Part shown: piece after piece, positions 49,602 through 59,300 of the stretch | Numbering within the stretch: the first letter of the stretch is position 1 | How the letters are laid out: each line of letters begins with the position of its first letter | Assembly (NCBI GenBank): GCA_041399205.1 | Contig: JAWKTK010000017.1 | Span: 124,001-188,000 of the forward strand | Length of the DNA: 64,000 nt | Reading direction: 5' to 3' | From: JAGQOZ01 sp041399205 | GTDB lineage: Bacteria > Planctomycetota > Planctomycetia > Pirellulales > Pirellulaceae | Translations under genes and position numbers: made by a program | Notes under the pieces: model-generated | Databases searched by the model: none | What the model was told of the DNA's origin: nothing | The model's input: only the letters and a program-made list of their open reading frames with translations

Positions 49602-50927
49602 ATGTCGTCAAACGGAAAGATCGGTTCATGGCTTAAACGAATACTGCCGGTTCGGCAACGCGAATGGTCCGTGTTGGCGTGGGCCTTTTTGTGGTTTTTC
49701 AACTTGTTCACCGGCTATTACACCATTCGGCCAGTTCGAGAAACCTTGGCGACGCAACATTTGGGCAAAGAGCTGGTGGCCAACTTATTCTGGGCCGTGT
49801 TGGTGGCCATGCTGTTGATTACGCCGATCAATTCAGCACTTGCTACTCGCTTGCGACGCCAACAATTGATGCCGTTGGTTTACATTTTTTCATCCGTGGT
49901 GTTTCTTGGGTTTTGGCTGCTTTTGTCCTGGTGGGACGAAACCAAGGTGTCCGCCGCGTTGTTCTTTGTATGGGTTAGCACCTTCAATTATTTTGTCGTG
50001 TCGCTGTTCTGGAGCTTCATGGCCGATACGTTTTCCAGCGAACAAGGTCGACGCCTATTCGGCCTGATTGCGTCTGGCGCCACTTTCGGTGGCCTTGTCG
50101 GTTCGTTCCTAACCGGCACCATCATGAAGTTCTTTCCACAGATTGCCCTGGCGGATTTGTGCTTGGTTCCGTGCGTGACCCTCCTGCTGTGCATTCCCTG
50201 CATGCGACAGCTAGATCATTGGGGAAAACAGTTTGTCACCGCGGCGCAGACCGTGGTAACCGACAAGCCCATGGGTGGTTCCACTTGGGACTGTTTCCTA
50301 GGCGTCTTGCGATCCAAGTACTTGGTTTTGATTTGCTTGGCCGTCATGCTCAGCAAAACGTGTGCGACATTGGCCTATTTGCAACAATTGGATCTTGTCC
50401 ATTCGCTGATTGAAGATGAACGCAGTCAAACCAGTTTCTTTGCGTCGGTCAATTTCTGGTCTCAGTTGGTCACGGTCGTTCTGCAAACGATTGTCGTGGG
50501 GCAAGTGATGAAATACTTCGGAGTCACGTTTGCGCTGGCGCTGAGTCCCGTTGTATACATGCTGGGATTTCTGGTTTGGGGTTTGATGCCCAGCATGACG
50601 GTTTCCTTGCTGGCAGTGTTTGCGGTTTCGTTCCGAGCGTTAGGCTATGGCATCCAAGTGCCGTCGCAAGAAGTGTTGTTTACGGTGGCTTCGCGAGAAG
50701 ACAAGTACAAGGCTAAGAATGTGATCGACACGGTGATTAGCCGAGGTGCGGATGCGTTCACCGGGACATTTCAAAACGGCATGCAAAAACTGGGAGCTGG
50801 GTTTTTGGTTATCTCGCTGTCGGCCGTCAGTGTCGCCGTGCTTTGGCTGTCCGTTTCCGTTATGCTAGGCAGGCAACATGTGCAATTGCGGCGTCAGACG
50901 TCAGATTCTGACGCTTCCGTTTCCTAA
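49602..50927 (+). CDS. NTP/NDP-translocase-like MFS transporter
   Basis: A 441-residue protein with about 12 hydrophobic segments. It resembles the ATP/ADP translocase-like (NTT/COG3202) group: FLWFFNLFTGYYTIRPVRE near the N-terminus and FNYFVVSLFWSFMADTFSSEQGRRLFG in the first half, with GADAFTGTFQNG late. Bacterial members of this group outside intracellular parasites have mostly unknown substrates. CAGGAGGTCGAA gives a strong ribosome-binding site before ATG. The next gene begins 22 bases after its stop, so they may share an mRNA. Confidence 0.75.
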   Translation: MSSNGKIGSWLKRILPVRQREWSVLAWAFLWFFNLFTGYYTIRPVRETLATQHLGKELVANLFWAVLVAMLLITPINSALATRLRRQQLMPLVYIFSSVVFLGFWLLLSWWDETKVSAALFFVWVSTFNYFVVSLFWSFMADTFSSEQGRRLFGLIASGATFGGLVGSFLTGTIMKFFPQIALADLCLVPCVTLLLCIPCMRQLDHWGKQFVTAAQTVVTDKPMGGSTWDCFLGVLRSKYLVLICLAVMLSKTCATLAYLQQLDLVHSLIEDERSQTSFFASVNFWSQLVTVVLQTIVVGQVMKYFGVTFALALSPVVYMLGFLVWGLMPSMTVSLLAVFAVSFRALGYGIQVPSQEVLFTVASREDKYKAKNVIDTVISRGADAFTGTFQNGMQKLGAGFLVISLSAVSVAVLWLSVSVMLGRQHVQLRRQTSDSDASVS

Positions 50928-50949
50928 CTCGTTTGAAAAGGACGAATCC

Positions 50950-52212
50950 GTGCGAACGTTTCTCCTGATCCCCTTTTGTTTGGTCTATGTCTTTGCGTGG
51001 AGTCAGATCGTGAATGGACAAGACGAATTCAACTATGACGAAGCCAAAGTGCCCGAATATTCGTTGCCGCATGTGCTGACCAGTCAGGACGGCACCACCA
51101 TCACTTCGGCCGAACAGTGGCACCAACGCCAACGGCCAGAATTGGTTCGCCTATTCCAAGAACACGTCTACGGTGTCGCTCCGGGCCGTCCGCAAAACGC
51201 TCAATACGATGTCTTCGAAGCAGACGATACGGCGCTGGGTGGAAAAGCCAGACGCCGCCAAGTCAAAGTCACGCTGCAACAAGACGGCAAACAGCATTCG
51301 TTCGACTTGCTCGTCTATCTGCCGCAGTCAGACAAACCGTGTCCGGTGTTCATTGGCCTGAATTTTGGTGGCAATCAAACCGTGCAGGATGATCCAGCGA
51401 TTCGCATCACGGAATCTTGGATTCGCACCGACGATCATCGTGCCACGGAAGGCTCCCGAGGATCCGCAGCCAGTCGCTGGCCGGTCGAGCAAATCGTGGC
51501 GCGAGGCTACGGCGTGGCAACCGTTTATTGCGGTGACATTGATCCCGACTTTGACGACGGATTTGAAAATGGAGTTCATTCGCTGTTTCCCGTTTCAGGC
51601 GAACGCCCAGCCGACGCTTGGGGCACCATCGCCGGCTGGGCCTGGGGACTTTCTCGAGCGGTCGATTACCTTACTTCGAACGCCGAAATCAACGCCGATC
51701 GAATCATGGTTATGGGCCATTCGCGATTAGGAAAAACGGCGTTGTGGGCCGGAGCGATGGACCAACGGTTCGCACTGGTTGTTTCGAATAATTCGGGTTG
51801 TGGTGGAGCGGCCATCAGTCGACGTCGGTTTGGCGAAACCGTCAAACGGATCAATACATCGTTTCCACATTGGTTCAACGATAACTACTTGCAGTACAAC
51901 GACAATGAAGACGCCTGCCCCGTAGATCAACACATGCTGGTGGCGCTGATGGCACCACGCCCCGTGCTGATCTGTAGTGCCGAAGAAGATCGCTGGGCCG
52001 ATCCCAAAGGGGAAATGCTGGCCGGAGTCCACGCGACGCCGGCATACGAATTACTCGGGTTTGAAGCGTTAGATCGAACCGAACTGCCCGAACTCAATTC
52101 GTTGGTCGGCGACCGAATCGGTTACAACATTCGTCCTGGTAAGCATGACGTCATGCCGTCTGACTGGGAAGTCTACTGCGACTTTGCCGACAAGCATCTT
52201 GGCAAACCGTAG
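50950..52212 (+). CDS. CE15-like glucuronoyl esterase / alpha-beta hydrolase, secreted
   Basis: A 420-residue alpha/beta hydrolase. A signal peptide (FLLIPFCLVYVFAW) precedes a mature part with PCPVFIGLNFGGNQTV, the nucleophile elbow MGHSRLGKTALWAGA (catalytic Ser), NNSGCGGAA, a probable acid in EEDRWADPKGE and the histidine in NIRPGKHDVM. These features fit the 4-O-methyl-glucuronoyl methylesterase family (CE15), which cleaves esters between lignin and glucuronoxylan; in marine planctomycetes an algal polysaccharide ester is also possible. GTG 50950 with AAAAGGA seven bases upstream was preferred to an ATG that overlaps the transporter gene. Confidence 0.82.
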   Translation: MRTFLLIPFCLVYVFAWSQIVNGQDEFNYDEAKVPEYSLPHVLTSQDGTTITSAEQWHQRQRPELVRLFQEHVYGVAPGRPQNAQYDVFEADDTALGGKARRRQVKVTLQQDGKQHSFDLLVYLPQSDKPCPVFIGLNFGGNQTVQDDPAIRITESWIRTDDHRATEGSRGSAASRWPVEQIVARGYGVATVYCGDIDPDFDDGFENGVHSLFPVSGERPADAWGTIAGWAWGLSRAVDYLTSNAEINADRIMVMGHSRLGKTALWAGAMDQRFALVVSNNSGCGGAAISRRRFGETVKRINTSFPHWFNDNYLQYNDNEDACPVDQHMLVALMAPRPVLICSAEEDRWADPKGEMLAGVHATPAYELLGFEALDRTELPELNSLVGDRIGYNIRPGKHDVMPSDWEVYCDFADKHLGKP

Positions 52213-52269
52213 TTTTTCGGTACGCCGCTGCATGAAAACACTTGACGCACAGCGGCGAATGGCAAGAAT

Positions 52270-52299
52270 CGAATTACACAACATGTTTCGTGTAATTCG
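52270..52299. terminator. Inverted repeat between convergent genes
   Basis: CGAATTACAC and GTGTAATTCG form a perfect 10-bp stem with a 10-base loop between two convergent genes. There is no T-run, so termination is likely but not certain. Confidence 0.4.
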
Positions 52300-52314
52300 C
52301 GTGAGGGGGATGAA

Positions 52315-52698
52315 TCATGTTTCGACAACGACAGTCTTGCCGTTCTTGCCCAACGAGATCCCGACGACAATATATTCCACGTCTTCGGCGCCGCAGTTCT
52401 TCATTTCGTGCTGCTCCAACGGTGCCACGATCACGGCGTCGCCTGAGTGCATCTGAATCGACTGACCATTGACTGTAATCATAGCTTCGCCACGAGTCAA
52501 AATAAACGTCTCTTCCATGTCTTCATGGTAATGCAAGCGAAACGACGATCCGACCGGTAGCCTTGCCCAGTTAATCATCTGCACTCGGCCATCTAGCAAT
52601 TCATCCTTCATAGCCAAAACGCGTTTCAGCACGCCAGGCCGACTGGGATCTTCATGCGAAGCCGGTACGAATTGATTGTCATTGGGAATGAATCTCAT
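52315..52698 (-). CDS. Cupin domain protein
   Basis: A 127-residue single-domain cupin. Motif 1 is HYHEDMEETFILTRG with H56, H58 and E62/E63 as metal ligands, and motif 2 ends in PLEQHEMKN with H97. Cupins of this size bind a metal and a small molecule or sugar; the reaction is not predictable. It is convergent with the CE15-like esterase and lies beside a uronate-isomerase-like gene, so a role in uronic acid metabolism is possible. Confidence 0.85.
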   Translation of the reverse strand: MRFIPNDNQFVPASHEDPSRPGVLKRVLAMKDELLDGRVQMINWARLPVGSSFRLHYHEDMEETFILTRGEAMITVNGQSIQMHSGDAVIVAPLEQHEMKNCGAEDVEYIVVGISLGKNGKTVVVET

Positions 52699-52878
52699 GT
52701 TGGTACGTGTACGAGTCCGTCAGATGTGACTCGTTTCCTTGTGCAAGCGTTTTGAAGTTACGATCACTGATCGGCAGGTAAGCAAGATGGTTCTCCGCAG
52801 TTCCTTACGCGTGTCGAACGATGCTTGTCTCCCGCGAACAAACACGCCGACGTCGATTCGGCATGTTGTATCGGCAAG

Positions 52879-54165
52879 CTAGGACACGTGAAAGACCGAT
52901 TCAACGTTGGTTCGTAGGATTTTGCGGCCGAATTCGATAGCCCGAGTTTCGCTCCAGTTGCGATCGATCACATAGCGTTCGGCCAAAACTTTCGCCAAAA
53001 TGCGTTTGTACATATTGAACTTTGGCAAAGCGAATTCCAACTTGTACATGTCGCTGTAATAGCCAATCTGCTTGGTCGCAGGAACGGCTTCCAGGCGAGC
53101 GGCCGTGTCGTGTTCAATAAATGTCGGCGTGTTGGAATACCACCAGTGTCCGTTCGTCACGACATTGGGAAAAATCCAAGCGTAGCTGGCCAGTTCTTGG
53201 TTCGTCACACTGGCCAAAACGGAGATGGGAAACACCACCTGCGGAAACGCATTGAACAACGCTTGATATTGAATCAATGACACTCGGCTGTCATACAGAT
53301 CTTGCCCCTGAAACACGCCATCCGCATAGACGCCTCGATTTACGCCAATCATCAAATCAAAGGGCAATTGGTGTTCTGCGCAAAATTCCGCCAAGGTCCA
53401 AAACGCAAAATGAGATGCGGTTCGCACAGCATCTTGATCACCCTGGCCGTCCGTCTGGCACAACTTGGCGATCGCGGCATCGGCAGCCGAGTCGGCCACT
53501 TTTTCGGGCGAAAAATAAGGCGGCAAAGAAATGGCACAAGCTTTCACGCCTTTGGATACAAAGTGGTCGAACAGTTTTCCAATGGCTTGGCGCAACGTTT
53601 GACTGCAGCCAACTTCCAGTTTGGTCGCGGCTGCTAACCGCTGGCGAACGCTGGCTTTTTGGAAGTGAAACACCAAATCATCGGTTCGCAGGCAAGGAAT
53701 GTAGACCGACGTGTCAAAGCCTTCCAGCGGATCGTCAAAATCATTGGTCAAGAAGACCGCTTCCAAATTGGTCTTTTCCAACACTTGGCGGCTCCAATCG
53801 GGTTCCGCCATCTGCTGGAGGCTCTGGTCGTACAGTGACTCCCAATTGTCAGCAGTAATCAGCTCGGCTTGAAAACCGAATAGCTCGCGAGCGATCTCGA
53901 CAAACCAACTGTATTGAATGGTGTTTTCAATGGGGCCTAAATTGGCCATTAACCTGGCGACCTTTTCCTTGGGCTCCAAATCCGTTTGTTCTATTTGCGA
54001 TTTGGGCATGCCTGCCGAATGAGCAAGCTCGGTGTAATAGTGATAGCCCAAGATGTCTGCCAGCGTGGTCGAAGCGGGCTGTAGGGCGTTGATGTGCGTA
54101 TGCGGATCAATCAGCGCAATCTGTTGAAGTTCGTGGAAGATCCGGCTGCGTAGGTCGATGGACAT
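52879..54165 (-). CDS. Glucuronate isomerase-like (UxaC family) amidohydrolase
   Basis: A 428-residue TIM-barrel protein. ALIDPHTHINALQP has the metal-binding HxH of the amidohydrolase superfamily and matches UxaC-like proteins; FLTNDFDDPLEGFDT and the late GHWWYSNTPTFIEHD and KFNMYKRILAKVL support membership. It is about 40 residues shorter than classical UxaC and belongs to a planctomycete subgroup, so isomerisation of glucuronate or galacturonate is likely only by family. The neighbours (cupin, hypothetical protein, CE15 esterase nearby) fit uronic acid use. Confidence 0.75.
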   Translation of the reverse strand: MSIDLRSRIFHELQQIALIDPHTHINALQPASTTLADILGYHYYTELAHSAGMPKSQIEQTDLEPKEKVARLMANLGPIENTIQYSWFVEIARELFGFQAELITADNWESLYDQSLQQMAEPDWSRQVLEKTNLEAVFLTNDFDDPLEGFDTSVYIPCLRTDDLVFHFQKASVRQRLAAATKLEVGCSQTLRQAIGKLFDHFVSKGVKACAISLPPYFSPEKVADSAADAAIAKLCQTDGQGDQDAVRTASHFAFWTLAEFCAEHQLPFDLMIGVNRGVYADGVFQGQDLYDSRVSLIQYQALFNAFPQVVFPISVLASVTNQELASYAWIFPNVVTNGHWWYSNTPTFIEHDTAARLEAVPATKQIGYYSDMYKLEFALPKFNMYKRILAKVLAERYVIDRNWSETRAIEFGRKILRTNVESVFHVS

Positions 54166-54238
54166 AAAAGAAAACCTGCGTTCGAATGAAGAAGTAGGGA
54201 TGCCTTGAGATTCGCGTCGTTGTCGGCCAGGCGTTTGA

Positions 54239-54997
54239 TTATGTCGTCAAAGGTGGTTGCCAATCACTGAATTGCTGACAGATTTCAGTCGCGCTTTGCT
54301 GATCATTTTGTCTAGGCAGAAACACGCCGCACACCTGACCTCGACGAATCACTCCCTTTTCCAAATCGTGTCGAAACAGGTGGAAGCCAGTTTCCAGCTT
54401 GCCCTCCGCCGTAATTCGCACAAACGAATCGCTCAAATCAGTGGGCGAGATAATCTGTACAAAGGACCACTCCGGAGTCGAATGAGGCCGAATCAAGAAT
54501 GCGTACAAATCTGGATCCCGTTGCGCGACGTTCGATCGTTCGATCGGAAGCAGTGTTTCGGCATTCACGGAAAAAACGTCGGCTTCATCGAAGACGGAGA
54601 CGACGGACGACTCCGGTTCGCTGGCCAGTTGATCCGTTTGGGTCGAAAGGATCACTTGAACTCCGAATGTCAAATCGCCAAACTGGAGCGATCGCCAGTA
54701 GACCTGAGGCCGAATGGTACGTTCCGGTGGCTGAGTATACGTGACCACAAAATCGTCGCCGCGGATGTAGGCTTCCGCAACCGGCTCTGGAGCCGAAGCG
54801 GCTTTGCCAGGAAAGTGGAGTTGCAGGATTTTGCACGTATCGAATCGCTGTCCGTTCAGCACCAGTGGGGAAATGCCGCGATTCGGCCACTCGGCATCTA
54901 CCGGAATGACAAACCGTTCGTCCAAACTTTGCAGCTTGGCGATGTTCCGATTTGGTTCTTGTTTCCAAGTCATGCTACTCGCGACGGGCTGGCACAT
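54239..54997 (-). CDS. Conserved hypothetical protein upstream of the UxaC-like gene
   Basis: A 252-residue soluble protein. I do not recognise the family. It is rich in beta strands (FDTCKILQLHFPGKA, DDFVVTYTQPPERTIRPQVYWR, FGVQVILSTQTDQLA), with no signal peptide or membrane segment, and ends QFSDWQPPLTT. It lies 73 bases upstream of the UxaC-like gene on the same strand and may be cotranscribed. ATG 54997 is preceded by GAGAGG at five bases. A carbohydrate-binding role would fit but is not shown. Confidence 0.65.
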   Translation of the reverse strand: MCQPVASSMTWKQEPNRNIAKLQSLDERFVIPVDAEWPNRGISPLVLNGQRFDTCKILQLHFPGKAASAPEPVAEAYIRGDDFVVTYTQPPERTIRPQVYWRSLQFGDLTFGVQVILSTQTDQLASEPESSVVSVFDEADVFSVNAETLLPIERSNVAQRDPDLYAFLIRPHSTPEWSFVQIISPTDLSDSFVRITAEGKLETGFHLFRHDLEKGVIRRGQVCGVFLPRQNDQQSATEICQQFSDWQPPLTT

Positions 54998-55162
54998 AAT
55001 GACCTCTCGCCAAGCTGAAAAAGGGTTCTATCTGCTGCGTGGATGACTCACAGCCAAAACAGTTTCCAAGCAGAAAGTTGTCGATAGATTGGCCGGATAC
55101 GTCAACCAGGCGCGTGGTCAGAAAACAGGTGTCGGTGAGTAGTTCAAACCGTGACTGGGCAT

Positions 55163-55198
55163 AAAAAAACCCCGCCGAAAGCAAGCTTCGCGGCGGGG
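55163..55198 (-). terminator. Strong rho-independent terminator
   Basis: CCCCGCCG and CGGCGGGG form an 8-bp GC-rich stem; on the minus strand it is followed by T7. No minus-strand gene lies immediately upstream, which is what suggests a short RNA or a leader attenuator. Confidence 0.8.
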
Positions 55199-55258
55199 CC
55201 GGAACAGAGAAGAGGCCAAATAAAGGAGAAGGAAATAATGTTCTGTTCCTTTTATTAC
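55163..55258 (-). ncRNA. Candidate small RNA (about 95 nt)
   Basis: Between a promoter-like pair (55267-55294) and a strong intrinsic terminator lies a short structured transcript with no ORF. A first hairpin is made by GGAACAGA and TCTGTTCC (paired across 55201-55249); its 33-base loop is C/U-rich (ATTTCCTTCTCCTTTATT) and complementary to Shine-Dalgarno sequences. It could be an independent sRNA or an attenuated leader of the gene starting at 54997. Confidence 0.45.
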
Positions 55259-55266
55259 CACTTGTG

Positions 55267-55294
55267 ATCATACCAGCTCGCCCGGTCTTGTCTA
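55267..55294 (-). promoter_or_regulatory. Candidate promoter of the small RNA
   Basis: On the minus strand TAGACA (55294-55289) and TATGAT (55272-55267) are 16 bases apart, close to sigma-70 consensus. A start near 55258 would fit the terminator 95 bases away. Confidence 0.45.
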
Positions 55295-55385
55295 CACTAC
55301 TGCCGAAAAATGTGAATTTTATGTCTAATCGTGATAACGATTATGATCATCACAAAAAGCCTGCCGCCTGGGAAAGATAAACAAA

Positions 55386-56165
55386 ATGCAAGAACTATTG
55401 GCAATGAAGCAAGCCGCGCGCGAAGCCGGCGCGATTTTGCTGGAAATGCAGGGAAAAATCGTCGCTCGAGAGAAAGGCCCGGCAGACTTGGTGACCGAGG
55501 CGGATGTGGCGGCCCAACATTGCATTCAACAGCTGCTGGCGGCCGAATTCCCAGATTACGGCTTTTTAGGAGAAGAGTCTGATTCGGCAGATGGGTCTGT
55601 TTCAGATTCGTGTCGTTGGGTTGTCGACCCGATCGACGGAACGACGAACTACGTGCATGGCTTTGACAACTACTCCGTTTCGATCGCTTTACAGCAGCAG
55701 GAGACGGTGGTCGCGGGGGTCATCTTCGATCCTGTTCACAATCGGATGTATTCGGCCAGTTTAGGCGGAGGCGCGTTGCTGAACGACGTTCCGATTCGAA
55801 CCAGCGACGTCGGTTCGCTAGACAAAGCGTTGGTGGCGGCCAGTTTTCCGCCGGGAGTGCAACGAGACGCGGTCGAAGTAAAACATTTTGTGGAAGTTTT
55901 GATGAAATGCCAGGCACTACGACGACTCGGTTCCGCAGCTCTGAACCTTTGCTACGTGGCCGAAGGAAAATTGGACGCCTATTGGGCCACGTCGTTAAAA
56001 ATTTGGGACGCTGCCGCAGGGCTTCTGATTCTGGCCGAAGCGGGTGGTAGCCTATCCAACATCGAAGGTGGTCCTGTTAACTTGGCGAAACCTCGGCTGA
56101 TTGTCGCGTCCACCGATTCTCTATTAAAAGAAATGGTGGACACCTTGGCGTTGGTAACAAAGTGA
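55386..56165 (+). CDS. Inositol-monophosphatase family phosphatase
   Basis: A 259-residue Mg2+-dependent phosphatase. LVTEADVAAQ, FLGEES, WVVDPIDGTTNYVHG and the late IWDAAAGLLILAEAGG are the four metal- and phosphate-binding motifs of the FIG/IMPase superfamily (SuhB-like). It should hydrolyse inositol-1-phosphate, or a related sugar or nucleotide phosphate such as PAP. GGGAAAG about ten bases before ATG 55386 supports the start. The nearest upstream feature is the divergent small-RNA promoter. Confidence 0.9.
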   Translation: MQELLAMKQAAREAGAILLEMQGKIVAREKGPADLVTEADVAAQHCIQQLLAAEFPDYGFLGEESDSADGSVSDSCRWVVDPIDGTTNYVHGFDNYSVSIALQQQETVVAGVIFDPVHNRMYSASLGGGALLNDVPIRTSDVGSLDKALVAASFPPGVQRDAVEVKHFVEVLMKCQALRRLGSAALNLCYVAEGKLDAYWATSLKIWDAAAGLLILAEAGGSLSNIEGGPVNLAKPRLIVASTDSLLKEMVDTLALVTK

Positions 56166-56353
56166 CGAAAGTCCATTGGTTTCTGAATTGACGACGAAGG
56201 ACAACAAAATTCCTACAAGGCAGGGCGTTCAGCAGATAAACTAGAAGCAGACGGAGCGAGCTTGTTTGTTGGACCCATTTTGACTCGTCCTTGTCCACGC
56301 AAATCGATTCGGACGTCGCCTTTTCCAATTCACTTCAACCCAATCGCGTTGCC

Positions 56354-59300
56354 ATGATCGGCCTATTCGTTCGAACAATCCGCGCTGGGACTTCCCTGAT
56401 CTGGCTGATCGTTGGCTTGACTGGCTTTTCGACGCTTGGTATCGCTCAGCCTATTGTTTCGGATCGAACGACCACCAGCGTGCAAGAAGAACCCGCTCAG
56501 GTAATCTACCTGCCAGACGGAAAAGGTGGGTTCGTACCTGTCTTCAATCTTCCGTATCCCAAACTGCGCGAATATATCGAACGAGAACAAGCGATTGCGG
56601 CATCCAATCAACCGCAACCAATTCGGATTCAATCGGTAGCGATTGATGCCGAAGTCAAAACCACACATGTGGAATCCGAACTGCAATTTGAACTGTCCAC
56701 CAACGTTCCACAGCGAGCGACCGGCGAACCGCAAACCGACACCGACGATGACGTCAATCAAACGCCTGTCGTCGAATTGAATCGGAGTTCAACGTGGCAC
56801 AAAGTGACTCTAGGATTTCCGAATGCGGCACCGTTGGAGTCCAAGTTGACGTGTGACGCCGAGGACGTCGAATTTGAGCTGACATTCGAAAATGACAAGG
56901 GCTTTGTCGCTTGGTTCCGAGGTGACTTGCCGGCTACCATTCGGCTAACCGGTCGGTTTGCACATCCAGTGGAACGCGTTGTCGAGGCGGCGCAGTGGGT
57001 ACTGACGCCACCGGTGTCGGTGCGTTCGCAGATGAGTCTGCGGATTCCCGGCGAACAGATTAAGGCGCAGATCAGCAATGTAGCGGTCCATTCTGTCGAG
57101 GATTTTGAAGCGGGTGGCGTCTTGGTAACGGCCCAAGGATTGAAAGGCCGAGTGACAACGTCTTGGCGAGAAGGCCGGATTCGACCCACTGAACCGAAAA
57201 ATAATTTTGTGGAAGTCGAAAGTGACGTCGCAGCCGTAATGGAACGTCCCGGCGGTATGACGCTTCGAGTTTCGCTGCAAGTGCGCAGTTCCGATGAACC
57301 GCTGCAGCAGTTCACCATTCGTTTGCCGGACGTCTTCACCGCGCAGCTGGAAAACGCTCCGGACGTGGAACTTTCGATTGGCCGGAACGAACCAGAAACG
57401 CAAACTAACTTATATGACGTCCGACTAAACAACGCCACTTCGGAAGCTCGGATTCAGCTCAGCCTGCGAACCACGCAACGCGTTTCTCCGGAGCAGTTTG
57501 TGAATATTGGCTACATGGAAGTGATCGGCGCGATTCGACAATATGGCAAGATTCGTATCATGGCCGATCCTCGCTGGTCCGTCATTATTCAACCAGGTCA
57601 AAATGTCAGCCGCGTTGCCGACGAAGCCAGTTCGTCCGAATTACCGGTCGTAGGAACGTATGAATTTTTTCGGCAGCCTAGTCGGTTAGAGGTTCGAGCG
57701 GAACAGCAAGAGACTCGCTTGATTGTCGAACCTTCTCATCGCTTGATTGCCAAGTCACAACGATTTGAGCTGGAAAGCACGTTTTCTTGCCGAGTCAGCG
57801 GAGCGCCGATTTCCAGCATTCAGATTGATACCAAAGACTGGATTGTGGACAACGTCGGGCCGTTTGGCGCGGTGCGGAGTCGGAACCAGTCGGAGCCAGG
57901 CGCGCTGCTGCAATTGCAGTTGGAACAGTCCGTGGCAGACGTCTTTGACATTGTGATTACGTCGCATCTTCCCGTGGCGTCCAGAAGCGTCCAAGCAGAA
58001 TTGCAGTTTCCAATGGCCAAAGCCAACGTGGTGAGTCCTGGGTACTTGTTAGTCTCTTCCGCCAACAATGTGACACTGGACATTCAACCAGAATCGACCA
58101 TTGGATTTCAGTCTAGCGTGATTCCTCCCGATCTACGGCTGACCGGCGACGTTCCGGGTGTCGCCAGAATAACTCGGTTCTTTCGAACCGTCGGCGAACA
58201 GGGCAGTCAACAGTTGGCATTTCGCTATCAACTTCACGAACGTCAGATTACAACGCATATTCGCAGCGAGATAGAATTGGCCAGTTCGGTGGCGCAGGTG
58301 AAACAATATTTTGAATTCCTGCCCAAATACGAACCGATCAGCCGTGTTGAACTTACGTTGCCAGAAGAATTAGTCGAAGCGTTGGCAAATTCGGCCACAA
58401 CCGGAAACCTGAAGATCAGCGTCCTGGGCGAAACATTCGATTTTGATCCGTACGATTTACTAAACGCCAGCACCGATGCGGCGTTCCGGATCTTGCCCAT
58501 CGAATTGCCAGAAGCAATGTTGGTACGAGTTTCGTTGGTGGTGGAATTTCCTTGGGCAACTTCGCTGTCAGGACGCGAAGCCAATTCCACGGTTGCCATT
58601 CCGTTGCTGACGACCGAATTGGGTGACTTGCGATCCAATATCATCGAAGTCGATCCGCAATTGGGAATTCGAGTCAATGATTTTGGTGAATCAACAGAAT
58701 GGCGGCGCGACGACGACGTGGTTCGTTCCGCTTCGCTACAAGCGGTCGGCGGCACCAGTTCTCAGCCAACCAGTTCCATTCGACTGTCGATCACAAAAAC
58801 CAATGAAACTGCCGTGGATGCTCAATCGAGCGTCATCACCCAAATCCATCGAGCGTGGTTTCAGTCTTGGATGAACAAGGATATTCGGTTGGACCGAGCG
58901 GTCTTTGCAGTGGAAACCAATCAAACCGCCCTGGAGTTCATTCTGCCCAACCAAGTGGACGCGTCTCAAGTGGTTGCGGTTGTCGACGGCCAATCCGTCA
59001 CCACGAATTTTGCGAACGAAAAGTTACGCGTTCCTTTGCTTGGCGACAACCAAGGACCGCACTCGATCGAATTGTCTCTGCCGTACAAGCAACGCCCGAC
59101 ACTGGGCACATTTTTGTTGACGCCGCCGCAATTGGTGGGAACTTCGTCGGCTCGGACCTGGTTCTGGCAATTGGTCCTTCCCGAAGATGAACACGTCTGG
59201 GGTGTCAGTGACAACGTCACGGCATCCAGCCGCTGGGTATGGTCCGGCAGTTGGTGGACTCGCTCCGCTCCGCGTTCGCAACAAGGATTGGAAGCGTGGT

